This document shows positions 50,637 through 60,565 of a stretch of DNA of 64,000 bases, in pieces. Below the pieces are notes generated by a model. It ran no database searches. It was given only the letters and a program-made list of their open reading frames with translations, and was not told the origin of the DNA. Origin of the DNA: Monomorium pharaonis. Its lineage: Eukaryota > Arthropoda > Insecta > Hymenoptera > Formicidae. Position 1 is the first letter of the stretch, and each line of letters opens with the position of its first letter. The position numbers and the translations under genes are program-made. The stretch covers positions 21,899,495 to 21,963,494 of the forward strand of contig NC_050475.1 in NCBI RefSeq assembly GCF_013373865.1, given 5' to 3'.

Positions 50637-50747
50637 GGTCTGTTCTTTCTAGCTGCACTGTTGCAATAAGTTAGAATGAGAAAAAATATACTTGTCTTAC
50701 TTTAACTTATTGCACCGGTGCAACAGTGCAGCTAGAAAGAACAGACC
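50637..50747. mobile_element. Hairpin MITE, TIR GGTCTGTTCTTTCTAGCTGC
   Basis: The left end reads GGTCTGTTCTTTCTAGCTGC and the right end GCAGCTAGAAAGAACAGACC, a perfect inverted pair. The centre is a short AT-rich loop around AATAAGTTAGAATGAG. It is about 111 bp with no coding capacity. The same family recurs at 59273-59394 and, more diverged, at 50749-50866 and 58762-59270. Confidence 0.85.
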
Positions 50748-50748
50748 A

Positions 50749-50866
50749 CTGTTCTTTGTCGCTGCACTGCTGTACTAGTGCAATAAGTTAGAATGGGAAA
50801 AAATATTTCTGTCTTATATTCTAGCTTATTGCACCAGTGCAGCAGTGCAGTGGCAAAGAACAGGCC
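50749..50866. mobile_element. Second, diverged hairpin MITE of the same family, in tandem
   Basis: The ends TGTTCTTTGTCGCTGCACTG and CAGTGGCAAAGAACA are inverted copies, with the family's AATAAGTTAGAATG...ATTCTAGCTTATT core. It starts almost immediately after the first copy, giving two adjacent hairpins. Confidence 0.8.
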
Positions 50867-51096
50867 ATGCACGGACCACGGTCTTGTATACAAGACTGTG
50901 GCACGGACGCACATCAAACGAACGATTTTATCGACAAAGTCGAAAAGTGGATGTGGTACATAGTTCTACATTCACGTTTGGCGCTGATACTACATCCACA
51001 TTTCGGTCGCACGAAAAAGGCTGCGATGGCCGCTCTCAGGTTTCTCTCTGATGCTATACAATACATAATTAGCAATAAATTACTTAGAAACTTAAA

Positions 51097-52211
51097 ATGA
51101 TACGTTTATTAACTAAAAGTCCAGTGTTAATATCTATATTCCCATTTTACAAGAATGTTGATCAGTTTGATAAGCCTGTAAATGAAATAATAAAACCACT
51201 AGATGATGAATTGGGTTGGGACAGAGTAAAAAGAATATTTTTCTTGAAGTATGTATTTTATTATACATCTAAATAAAATCTTTTGCTTCAATATATATAA
51301 AACGTACATTTTTACACAATGGATTCTTATTATAATTTCATTTTTCAGTGAAAGTGGTTTATATACAAAAGAATTGCAATCTATCATAAATGTAACGTTA
51401 TCAGGTGTTGCAATTGGATTAGCTATAGGTGGTATTGGTGCAACTAGAAATACAGTAGATGATTTCATTACGACTAACGAAGCAACAAGATTCTCAAGTC
51501 ATTTTGATGCAAAACGAAGTCTTCAACACAGGATTGCTGTAAATTTTCTAAAGAAGGGTGCGAGATTGGGAGCAAAACTTGGAATATTTTGTTTTATCTT
51601 TAGGTAAATACATTTTTAGTCCAAAAGTTGAAGAAGATTACAGAGTGTAATATTTTACAGTTCTGTGACAACTTGTACAACCGCATATCGAGGGAAACTA
51701 GCCATAGAAAACTATATATTGGGTGGTTCCGTAACAGGACTATTATTTAAAATAAACTTGGGATTTCGAGCAGCACTTGTTGGCACTGGACTTGGTGGTA
51801 TATTAGGTGGGGTATGTGGTAGTATGTCGATCCTTATGCTTTACTTATCGGGAATAACTATAGATGAAGTATTAAATGCGCAACAAGAGTGGATAAAGTC
51901 AAGAGACAAGTAAGTATTATTTGTTTTTTATGCTTTAAATATTAAACTTGATATTTCTTATAAGAATCTTTCCATTCTAAGTACATTTAAATATATTATG
52001 CTATATTGTTAAATGTATAACTTATACTGACTACATGTTTCAATATATATAATAATACATGTTTAATAATTCCAGTAAAACACGTGAGAGAATAAAAGAA
52101 TGTATGAATTCTGAATTACCAGAAATGAAAAAAATGTATGATGAAAATATAATACTGCAGAATATTCAACAAAGAAAAGATTTTGAAAACCAAGAAAAAA
52201 CAAACTCATAA
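51097..52211 (+). CDS. Timmdc1: TIMMDC1-like mitochondrial complex I assembly factor
   Basis: Four exons (51097-51248, 51349-51603, 51661-51909, 52076-52211) join in phase to 263 residues; human TIMMDC1 is 285. The N-terminus is MIRLLTKSPV, followed by the family-typical GWDRVKRIF near residues 42-50. Then come hydrophobic, glycine-rich segments of the Tim17/Tim22/Tim23 superfamily: SGVAIGLAIGGIGA, LGAKLGIFCFIFSSV, and GGSVTGLLFKINLGFRAALV leading to GTGLGGILGGVCGS. The HFDAKRSLQHR loop aligns with the human FDAVQSAHR region. The C-terminal tail is charged and probably helical. Known role: inner-membrane protein that helps assemble the membrane arm of complex I. The gene is head-to-head with tweek and tail-to-tail with twinfilin. 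I am sure of the family; the gene symbol follows the vertebrate name. Confidence 0.93.
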
Positions 52212-52219
52212 TCTATATA

Positions 52220-52225
52220 AATAAA
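52220..52225 (+). terminator. Timmdc1: Polyadenylation signal of Timmdc1
   Basis: AATAAA starts only 9 nt after the stop codon, which would give a very short 3' untranslated region before the downstream inverted-repeat element at 52302. Confidence 0.5.
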
Positions 52226-52301
52226 TATTGTACATAGAAAGATGTGTTTTAAATTTTTATTATCCATTTTACCAGCTAAAAAATTTTGAATATTGTATGT
52301 A

Positions 52302-52679
52302 CAGGATGTCCCAAAACATGTGGGTCAACGCTGGTAAAAAAGTAGAAGGGATCGAGATAAACATAAAAGTCCAATATTGTCTTGGGTTAGGTCCACCAAT
52401 AATCAAGATAGTAGCGTATGGAATCTGCAAATAATCTAATTAATTTCTATCGTAATTTTGAACAGTAAATTAATGAAAGCTTATACATTCACGATAGATT
52501 TTTTCTTCCATGTTATGGTTCGAGCGGATCGAGCTCTTCTCTTGGCGCACTCTCGTTCGCATAATTTGAAAAATTAATCCCTCGATTATTGATGGACCTA
52601 ACCCAAGACAATAGTGGACTTTTATGTTCATCCTTTCTACCTTTTTGCGAGCGTTGACCCACATGTTTGGGACACCCTG
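52302..52679. mobile_element. Inverted-repeat element, TIR CAGGRTGTCCCAAA, between convergent genes
   Basis: The left end CAGGATGTCCCAAAACATGT and right end ACATGTTTGGGACACCCTG are inverted copies. Pairing continues for about 100 bp (GGGTCAACGC, CATAAAAGTCCA, TTGTCTTGGGTTAGGTCCA and complements). A TA precedes the left end. The size of about 378 bp and lack of coding fit a Tc1/mariner-type MITE or other non-autonomous element; the superfamily is inferred from the end motif and is uncertain. Confidence 0.75.
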
Positions 52680-52926
52680 TGTATATACACACACACACAC
52701 ACAATAACCACAGCATAAATGCAAAGTTTGATATGAATCTTTTATATCTAACAATCAAACAAAATAAATAATTACTTCAAGTATATATGTGTATATTTAC
52801 AGAATAGGCCAAATAAATATCTTTAATTAATCTCTTTTTCATAATTAAAATGAAAGATAAGATTCATGTATATTTCGTAATAAAAGTGCACAAAAATATA
52901 TTGAAAAGTTACTCCCCCGCCTTGGT

Positions 52927-52932
52927 TTTATT
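52927..52932 (-). terminator. twf: Candidate polyadenylation signal for canonical twinfilin
   Basis: TTTATT on the plus strand gives AATAAA in twinfilin sense, about 40 nt past the distal stop codon, just after a poly-A-like run. Confidence 0.45.
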
Positions 52933-52969
52933 TTGACGTTATTCGTGACCTCGTAATGTTTTTTTTTTT

Positions 52970-54997
52970 TTAATTTTCTTGTCTGGAAGATGCTAACTCT
53001 TGAATCTTGGTTATACGCTTAGCACCTCTGTTTGGTGGGCCTTTGGGTTTAGCGAATTTCGGCTGATGTAAACTGATTTTTGGATGTAACTCCTCTTGAA
53101 AAAATTCTTCGGTAAGTTCCTCTCCAGCAGCTATTTCAAGCTACACAATTAAATTGTAAAGAAAAATTATATATAATGTATTAATATAATTGAAAATTAA
53201 AAATAATACATATCAACAGAAGCATGAATATTGTTATATGTGAGATTTATCACTGTAGAAAATAGAAAAAAAAAAACAATAAAAAGATGAGTTATATATT
53301 GATATAAGACTAGATCACATAGCAGGCCTATTCTGTAAGTTGTAACAAAACATGCCTTCAAATCTTAAAAAATAATTACATACCCATTAAGGAGCATATC
53401 GGCAAGTCATCTTTAGCAATATAGCAATATACATACCCAAGCGATCCTTAATTACGTTATAAACTATATATTATAAAATACTTAGTATAAATATACATAA
53501 TACTGGATATTTAAAAAAAACACCAAAATTGTGAGTTTAAGTCGCATAATACTTTATTATTTCCAGTATATTCAATATTGGCAAGATATACATTTTTCTT
53601 TTCATTTCAATGAATTTCTAGATATAATGAAAAAGTTCTGAGTTAAAACAAAATTAAAGAGTTACAGAATAGGCCTTTAATATGACATTTAAATAAAAAC
53701 ATACTAGGCAACATTATGGGTCACAATTTTTTTAAAATAAAATATTTACATATGTTTAATTAATTTTCAGTATAATACAAGAATTAATTTAAATACATTT
53801 ATGCAAATGTATATGTGGGTCAAAAACTGTTCTCTTTCCTCTACTGCTTTGGACATCTATTAATCTGGACTAGTTAAATAATTCATTAAAAATACAGGAG
53901 ATAATATTAGGATTATATATAAAATTTCTTTAAGATCATATAAAAACCATAATGTAAACAATATTGACTATGCTTGAAAGGAAAGAATACAAGAATTCGG
54001 CTCACGAATTATTTTCACAGCACAAGTATAGACCCAGCTGTTTTATTAATCGTTTTTCCGCACGCGTATCTTAGATTAAAACATTTAAAAAGTTTATAAA
54101 AAGCTACAAGTGTTAAAAAAATACAGATGACAAAAAATAGAATGTCTCTCATATATTTTGTAGCTGGTTATCAAATTGTAGTCCTATCTGCTGTAAATTA
54201 CATGTTTGCTTACTAAATATTTAAGAAATCAGAGATAATACATTTTATCATTTATAAATAATAAATTAGTAATTAATATATTATATAATAATTTCAATAT
54301 ATCTTGAATAACATGTTCAGATTTCAATGTAAGGATAATGATTAAATAAGATTTGTTTAATGATTGCAAATGTGTTATTTAACATGTATTAACAGCTGAT
54401 AGAACTCACCAAATCAGTCTTACAGCATACACGTATTTGTAGAATCTAATATTTTGTAGCATTTACAATAGCAGAACATTTATATAAAATTTTATATGTA
54501 AAGTAACTAGTGTTATCACTATCTTGTAGCTGAGATAATGTGCGAAAAAAATATATCCACATTAATGTGGCGTTTACATATTTATCACTTGCCTACTACA
54601 TTATTATCATATTGAAAATATATAGAGAAGTTAGGTAAAAATGGCTTTAGCTTTCTTTCTTTCCTTCTATCTATCTATCTATCTAGAGCACAAAAATGGA
54701 ATTTTTTCTAACTCTCTACTCATCACATATGTATATGCAAGTTACCACAGATTAATATAAAAAATATTACATTATCAAGTCCTGTTATTATAATTTGAAT
54801 GAGTTTAAAAGCCAAGCCTTCAAATTTTACTATATAAAAGTACTTAAAAAGACGTGTATCACCTTTATAAGACTAGGAACTAATTCAGTACTTAATATAA
54901 TATATATATTTTTTCTAGAAAAATATATTTTACGTATAGGAATATTGTTACACACACACACACACACACACACGCACGCACCACACACACGCACGCA

Positions 54998-55029
<32 letters not shown>

Positions 55030-56060
55030 CCCTTAGCTGGAACACTTCACTAGAATCATATAACTGGCACCCTGGAGTCTTTCAGATCCCAAGCACTAAA
55101 ATGTGCAAAAATAGCTATTGATTTTTATTACTTGAAAAAAAGTGAAATAGTCTTTACATATTATTTTAGAAGATTTCGGAGTTTATTTTAGTAAAATATA
55201 ATTTTGAACAATGGAAAAAAATTTAAGAATGCAAAAAGACGAAAATGACTAATTTAAAAATTCATAAATTTTTCATTGTTTCATATTAAGAGCTAAAAAT
55301 TTACTTAAAGCCTCTCGAGATGCTATACTTTGAAAAAAAGTTTGTTGGTGATCGTTGCTGGTACACTGAGGTCTCTGTGGACACCATTCCGCTTTGTTAG
55401 GTTGCTACAGCTAGACTGACACTATTGAGATTACTCTCTGTGTTCAAGAGGGTTGAAGGTTCTTCGAACTAATAATAAATAGCACCACAAGCACAATTCT
55501 TGAACAAGGGAGAGTAAATTGAAGGTAAAAGCTAGAGTCAGCTGGATCCCATGGTGTCAGCTAAAGAATATATATATATATATAGTTATTGGAATGAAGA
55601 GGAACTATGCTCTATGAACTCTATGAACAGAATGTTTTAGGCTCTGTATGCAATTACATACATGTTTCGCACAATTGTTATCACATAATACTAAACGTAA
55701 AAAATCAGGCTTGGCTTTCAATGTCAAACAAAATAATCTAACTCCATCTCAACACTCAATTCTTCATATAATTCATGAATAATTTTATATAGTACATGTG
55801 AACAACATGAATTATATGGAGTTGTCAGTATCATAGGCATGTCACATTAATCATTAATAGATATAATAACATCTTGCAGAAAGCCTTCCACACGATTTTG
55901 CTTTTAAAATTTAGAAAAATACACCCTCTGGTCTACTCTGTTTTGCTACTTAGATTTACGTATCACTTTGATAAATTAATTCTAAATGCTGATAAACAAC
56001 ACAGATTAATTTTCTTTTGCATGATGCATTACATTTTCTGCTACTTGTAAATTAATTCGT

Positions 56061-56106
<46 letters not shown>

Positions 56107-58189
56107 TAGATAATTTGCTCTAACATGAAACATTAGAAATCCGTTATTTTAAATGACATCCTATGTCAATAACATATTATCACAATTCTGGAATTCGTGA
56201 AGAAAAATATTTGATGCACGAACATCACAAATACTTCAATTAGCAAAAAGCAATAATAATGAGAGGCAGAGACAAATGTTTTAAGCCAGTTTTAGCTTAA
56301 GACACAAGATCGTTTCTGTTTTGATTTTTTCTCTGGTATGGATTGAGTGAGGGCACAAGGTGTTGACGGAGTTGCAGGAGTTATTGCAGCTGTGTCTTTT
56401 ATGCTTGGAGGATCTTCCAACTTATCTGCCAATTCCTCTCCACTATTTACTTCCAACTAGGGGATCGCAGTTATATAATACAGAGATGGCAGTTATACAT
56501 GTGTATACATATAAAAAAATACTTTTTAGTAGTAGAAGACAATAAATAATATATGTAGTAACATGTCTTCTACTACATTAGATAACTTAGAAGAGCAATA
56601 GTCACATATATATTACAGAACTGTAATATATATTACATATATGTTACAGAACATTACAATTGCAATTATTATTATTGTTACAAAGCAATAACATGGTATA
56701 AAAGGAAATATATGTATAAATTTTCATTTTAGGAATACTACAAACAAATTATAAATTAAATATAATGTAAAATTTGTTTTAAATTAATAGATCACATACT
56801 TATGATGTTAATCAAATTTTTAAACTTTTGTTATTTAAAATCCATTTGATTGAAATATATAACTCTCAAACTTAAAACAATACTAATAAAGAGAAATATT
56901 TACATAAAATGGATCAGAGTCAAGTCGAAGTAGTGAATTATTAAAATAATAAAACTACCACTAACCTTTTTTGTTATGGTTACTCCTAAAGAATGGATTA
57001 GGTCAAGTAGAGGTGCTTTACACGAGGAATATAACATTCTTTCTTTAATACTGCAACTATATCCTGGCATGCTATATATAAAAACTGAAAAGAGAAATTA
57101 AAAAATTATCTTTTATTAGGGCACGCAAAATAGTGATACATTACTTATCGCTTACCTATGCTTTCTGTGTAATCACCTTCATGAGTATGTTTGAAATTAT
57201 AAAGATGATATCTAGCAGCATCAGATGGAACTTTAGTAGGTAATTTATCCAATGAAACATCGCAAGCTGTGACTAAATGTATCTTTTCTTCTTCCAATTC
57301 AATTTTCAATTGGATGTATTCATGAATTCCTTTACCCAATTCGGTAATGGCTTGCTTAGCTTCATCTGTTACTGGGAAAGCCACGCCACTCAATGTCTGA
57401 TGTCTCGTTTCAATGCTATAGTCAGTAGTCGCAGTAGTCTTTTTCAATTCAGCTAATTCTTCCTCTGCTGTTGTCAAGGGTACAGGTGCTGTATCATTTC
57501 TCTTGTGCTTGTAATAGCCATCTAATGTAATATCTTCTGGAACAGTCCCATGTAATTCTTCTTTTATTGATGCTGTACCAAATTCCTGCTTCAGTGTAGC
57601 CTTAGTAGAAGCGTAAAGCATTTTCTGTCGCACTGGTGCTGTATCGGGAGACCAGGATATAAATAACCAATCGTAGCCAGAATCTGATGATTTTGTGTCC
57701 AATCTATAAAGGATATATGCTGGCTGATTCTCCACAATCAGTGGTTTGATCATTTTATCATAATCATCTTGCCATTTGTTAATTGGCTTCAAACTAGTTG
57801 CTGGAGTCAATTCCTCTGAAAAAGAATGTGAGACTATATAGAATCAAAGATATCATTCCTCTGTGCTTTGATCTCCAAATCTTATAGTAGCAACAAACGC
57901 ATACTGTTATAAGGTTCGACAAAAAAATTGTTTATTATCATCCTGAACTTACCATTCTCTATCGAAATCTTTAGTACTCGTATTTTTCCGTCACGGCATT
58001 TCGCAAACAATTTTTTCAATGCATCATTAGCTAAAACAAATTAATCATTACGACGTTATCAAAAGATTGACAATTACAGGTTGAAAAGACCCTTATCGAT
58101 TCGCTACAATTAATCTTCGCCACGGCACTGCACCACGTTGTACGTGAAAAACTCATATAATTACCTTTGATTCCTGTTTGATGCGACAT
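52970..58189 (-). CDS. twf: Twinfilin, canonical isoform (distal last exon)
   Basis: Five exons in transcript order (58165-58189, 57953-58030, 57156-57815, 56966-57084, 52970-53140) give 350 residues, the same as human TWF1. The start is MSHQTGIK. The first ADF-homology domain includes LKKLFAKCRDGKIRVLKISI and GYDWLFISWSPD; the second contains SGVAFPVTDEAKQAI and MPGYSCSIKERMLYSSCK. The distal exon opens LEIAAGEELTEEF and carries the basic tail LHQPKFAKPKGPPNRGAKR, the part known in this family to bind capping protein and phosphoinositides. Stop TAA is 52970-52972. Known role: sequesters ADP-actin monomers and uncaps or depolymerises filament barbed ends. It is head-to-head with Arl8 and tail-to-tail with Timmdc1. 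The 3.8-kb last intron contains the alternative terminal exon. Confidence 0.97.
54951..55028. repeat. Interrupted (AC)n microsatellite
   Basis: AC runs are interrupted by two ACGCACGCACC blocks. It lies in the last twinfilin intron. Confidence 0.95.
56063..56102. repeat. (AT)n microsatellite
   Basis: About 20 AT units lie 190 nt downstream (in twinfilin sense) of the CaaX-exon stop codon. Confidence 0.95.
56292..58189 (-). CDS. twf: Twinfilin, alternative isoform with CaaX C-terminus (proximal last exon)
   Basis: The four common exons (294 residues, ending ...VTITKK, phase 0) can splice to an AG acceptor at 56457-56458, giving a terminal exon 56292-56456 and a protein of 348 residues. This exon opens LEVNSGEELADKLEDPP, clearly related to LEIAAGEELTEEF of the distal exon, so it looks like a diverged duplicate of the terminal exon. 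It then runs through a S/T/P-rich linker to KKSKQKRSCVLS and TAA (56292-56294). A polybasic patch followed by CVLS is a textbook farnesylation signal. The capping-protein/phosphoinositide tail is absent. The pyrimidine tract at the acceptor is weak, and I cannot see transcript evidence, but the intact 55-codon frame in matching phase argues for a real exon. Confidence 0.8.
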
Positions 58190-58546
58190 TCTTTCACAAG
58201 AAGCCCCTGTCACCGCGTCAGAATACGTTTTCTTCTTCTTCTTGAGAAATCCCTGTTGGATTTCCGAATCAGAATACGTCGATTACGTCCAAGAATTATA
58301 TTTTCCTATCTGCCAAAGTTTTTCCAAGAGGAACCACTCGAATACTCTCGATTGCCAAGTGTTAAGCCAGGAACACCCGAAAGCTCTTCAACGATAAACG
58401 ATGAGCGAATTGACCAATTGCAATCTTGCATTCTTGAGAAAGTAGATTAGATCAAGGGAAACATTCGATTGTGATTGGTTGATCTACTTACCGTTTACGT
58501 ATCACGTGTGTACAAAGCTTAATAAATCTACGGTGCATCTTACTTA

Positions 58547-58684
58547 GGTTTATTTCTACCAACGTAGATTAATTTTAATCTTGGTTTAATTTACTTGTTA
58601 TCTCATTCTAGGTCCAAAAATTAGAAAGAGATAAAGAGTAACTTAATCCAAGATTAAAGTTAATCTACATTGGTAAAAATAGGC
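58547..58684. mobile_element. Hairpin MITE flanked by TTA
   Basis: The left end GGTTTATTTCTACCAACGTAG pairs, in 14 of its outer bases, with the right end GGTAAAAATAGGCC; the match continues through AATCTTGGTTTAA/TTAATCCAAGATT. TTA flanks both ends (58544-58546 and 58685-58687). End bases and target duplication are like the element in tweek intron 36. Confidence 0.75.
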
Positions 58685-58761
58685 CTTATATAGTCAAAGC
58701 GGTGTATCGTTCAAATGAGACCCAATAATGACCGGTATGAATTCAGCTGTCGTACTAACAA

Positions 58762-59270
58762 GGTTTGTTTTTTATGCCTGCACTGCTGCACTGGTGCAAT
58801 AAGTTAAAATAAGACAAATATATTTTTTTCATTCTAAGGGCTACCGCACAAACTCTTCCATAACGCGTTACGTTACGTTAAGTACTCCATACGAACCTAA
58901 GTTGTACTTAAAATTTAACTTAAATCAACGCACAAAGAAATCTTTAACGTAAGAACTTAAGAACTTACGTTAAGCTGGTTACACACACTTTCCGTAGAAC
59001 GTAACAGTAAGGTTTCGACATGTTGGATTGGACGACCGTAACAGTAAGCGACTAAATCAAGTACGTGATTGGTCAAAACCTTACTGTTACGTTCTACGGA
59101 AAGTGTGTGTGACCCGCTTTAAGGATTTCTTTGTGCGTTGATTTAAGTTAAATTTTAAGTACAACTTAGGTTCGTATGGAGTACTTAACGTAACGTAACG
59201 CGTTATGGAAGAGTTTGTGCGGTGGCCCTAACTTATTGCACTAGTACAGCAGTGCAGGAATAAAAAACAA
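58762..59270. mobile_element. Hairpin MITE (GGTYTGTT family) split by a second MITE
   Basis: The outer parts, starting AGGTTTGTTTTTTATGCCTG on the left and ending CAGGAATAAAAAACAAAAGG on the right, are inverted copies with the family's GTGCAATAAGTTA core. The core is interrupted at 58838-59228 by a different palindromic element. Confidence 0.8.
58838..59228. mobile_element. 391-bp palindromic MITE nested inside another MITE, TAA duplication
   Basis: The ends GGGCTACCGCACAAACTC and GAGTTTGTGCGGTGGCCC are inverted copies, and arms of about 190 bp match nearly throughout (AACGCGTTACG, GTACTTAAAATTTAACTTAA, CACTTTCCGTAGAACGTAA and complements). TAA flanks both ends (58835-58837 and 59229-59231). 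The left arm carries an extra short palindromic insert around GTAAGAACTTAAGAACTTAC. The 3-bp target duplication suggests a PIF/Harbinger-type MITE. Confidence 0.85.
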
Positions 59271-59272
59271 AA

Positions 59273-59394
59273 GGTCTGTTCTTTCTAGCTGCACTGTTGC
59301 ACTGGTGCAATAATTAAGTTAAAGTAAGACAAGTATATTTTTCTCATTCTAACTTATTGCACCAGTGCAACAGTGCAGCTAGAAAGAACAGACC
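59273..59394. mobile_element. Hairpin MITE, TIR GGTCTGTTCTTTCTAGCTGC
   Basis: The ends GGTCTGTTCTTTCTAGCTGC and GCAGCTAGAAAGAACAGACC are a perfect inverted pair. The element is almost identical to 50637-50747, 8.6 kb away, and lies directly beside the interrupted copy 58762-59270. Confidence 0.87.
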
Positions 59395-59820
59395 AAAACC
59401 TACACTTTCAATAATTTGGAAAATGCTATTTGATTGCTAGTCGTTTGCTAATTTTTACATGTTTTTTTATTTTGTTTGCATATTTAATTATCTTTCGCAA
59501 AAAATCAAAATTAAAATTTGGACAAGTCGCTATTCGGAAAAATCGCTATTTGGAACTTCAATGGAAAGCACCCATTGTTGCTGACAGTCGTCTGACAGTT
59601 TGACACGCGTCTGCTAATGCTCACGTTATTGCGCACGCGTGGAATTGGTCTGATGGTCTCTCCATTTGGGAACATTGGTCTGACCGTCTGACGTATCTTA
59701 ACGGCGAATCGGCGGATGCAGCGAGATCTATACGTCAAAAAGTACGAGTGGCTGTATATTTTGAAAGAGTTTTGACTTTAACCTCGCGACGGAGCTGGAT
59801 TTGGCCGCACAGGACTCAAT

Positions 59821-60516
59821 ATGTTGGCCCTCATCAATCGGATCTTGGACTGGTTCAAGTCCCTTTTCTGGAAGGAAGAGATGGAACTCACTCTTGTCGG
59901 TCTGCAATACAGTGGAAAGACTACCTTTGTGAATGTCATAGCGGTATGTGAGTCATGGAACTCTCTATTTATCTCGCGTGCGCGTTATCCTCATCCACGA
60001 CGATCAGGTGTCAACGTGAAACACGAGACTCGTGAAAGAATTTGCAATACTCTGCGTGTTGCAAAACTCGCAATATGCTTGGTTAGATTCCAATAACCCC
60101 TTCGAAATAACTCCATCGCTGTTAATGTACACCGTTCTAGTATACGCCCTTATATGTCAAATCATTTAACATACCTAGAATTGTCGATTCGATACGTAAT
60201 CACAACCGACTGTGACGGTCATTCAAGTATCGCCGTTTATTTCTCGTCTTTTCTTTCCCGCTTTCTCTTTTCTCTCTCGGCTTTCTTTCCATTTTTTTTA
60301 AACGAATATCAGATTGTTAGTATATCACGAACGTATAGTAAAACCTTGAATTATTTCTGCATACAACTTATATTTTTTCTTGATTTTATACGAATCGATA
60401 AATTAAAAAATAAATTTGTGTCAAATTTTAACATAATTATTTTGTAATTTTATTGCAATCAGTCAAGTTGAATTATAAAAATCGTAATCCATGTATTGTC
60501 AGAATTATGAATGATA

Positions 60517-60565
<49 letters not shown>

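Larger units (their letters stand above)
49546..51096. other. Divergent intergenic region tweek / Timmdc1
   Basis: The two start codons are 1.55 kb apart on opposite strands, so promoters of both genes should lie here. The region also holds a fragment of the repeat seen in the 2.4-kb palindrome (about 50483-50600, and again near 51028-51050) and two tandem hairpin MITEs (50637-50866). No additional gene is supported. Confidence 0.6.
53141..56291 (-). other. twf: Interval between the two alternative twinfilin last exons
   Basis: About 3.15 kb without a supported coding exon. For the canonical transcript it is intron; for the CaaX transcript its proximal part would be the 3' untranslated region. 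It contains an AC/GCACC microsatellite at about 54951-55028, an AT run at 56063-56102 and a short TATC tract near 54668. A less AT-rich stretch at about 55360-55560 has no recognisable content. I could not pick a polyadenylation signal for the proximal exon. Confidence 0.55.
58190..59820. other. Divergent intergenic region twinfilin / Arl8
   Basis: The two start codons are 1.63 kb apart on opposite strands, so both promoters should lie here. Much of the interval (58547-59394) consists of hairpin elements described separately. The sequence at about 59400-59820 is free of recognisable repeats and is the likely Arl8 promoter and 5' untranslated region; about 58190-58540 is the likely twinfilin side. 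No further gene is supported. Confidence 0.6.
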
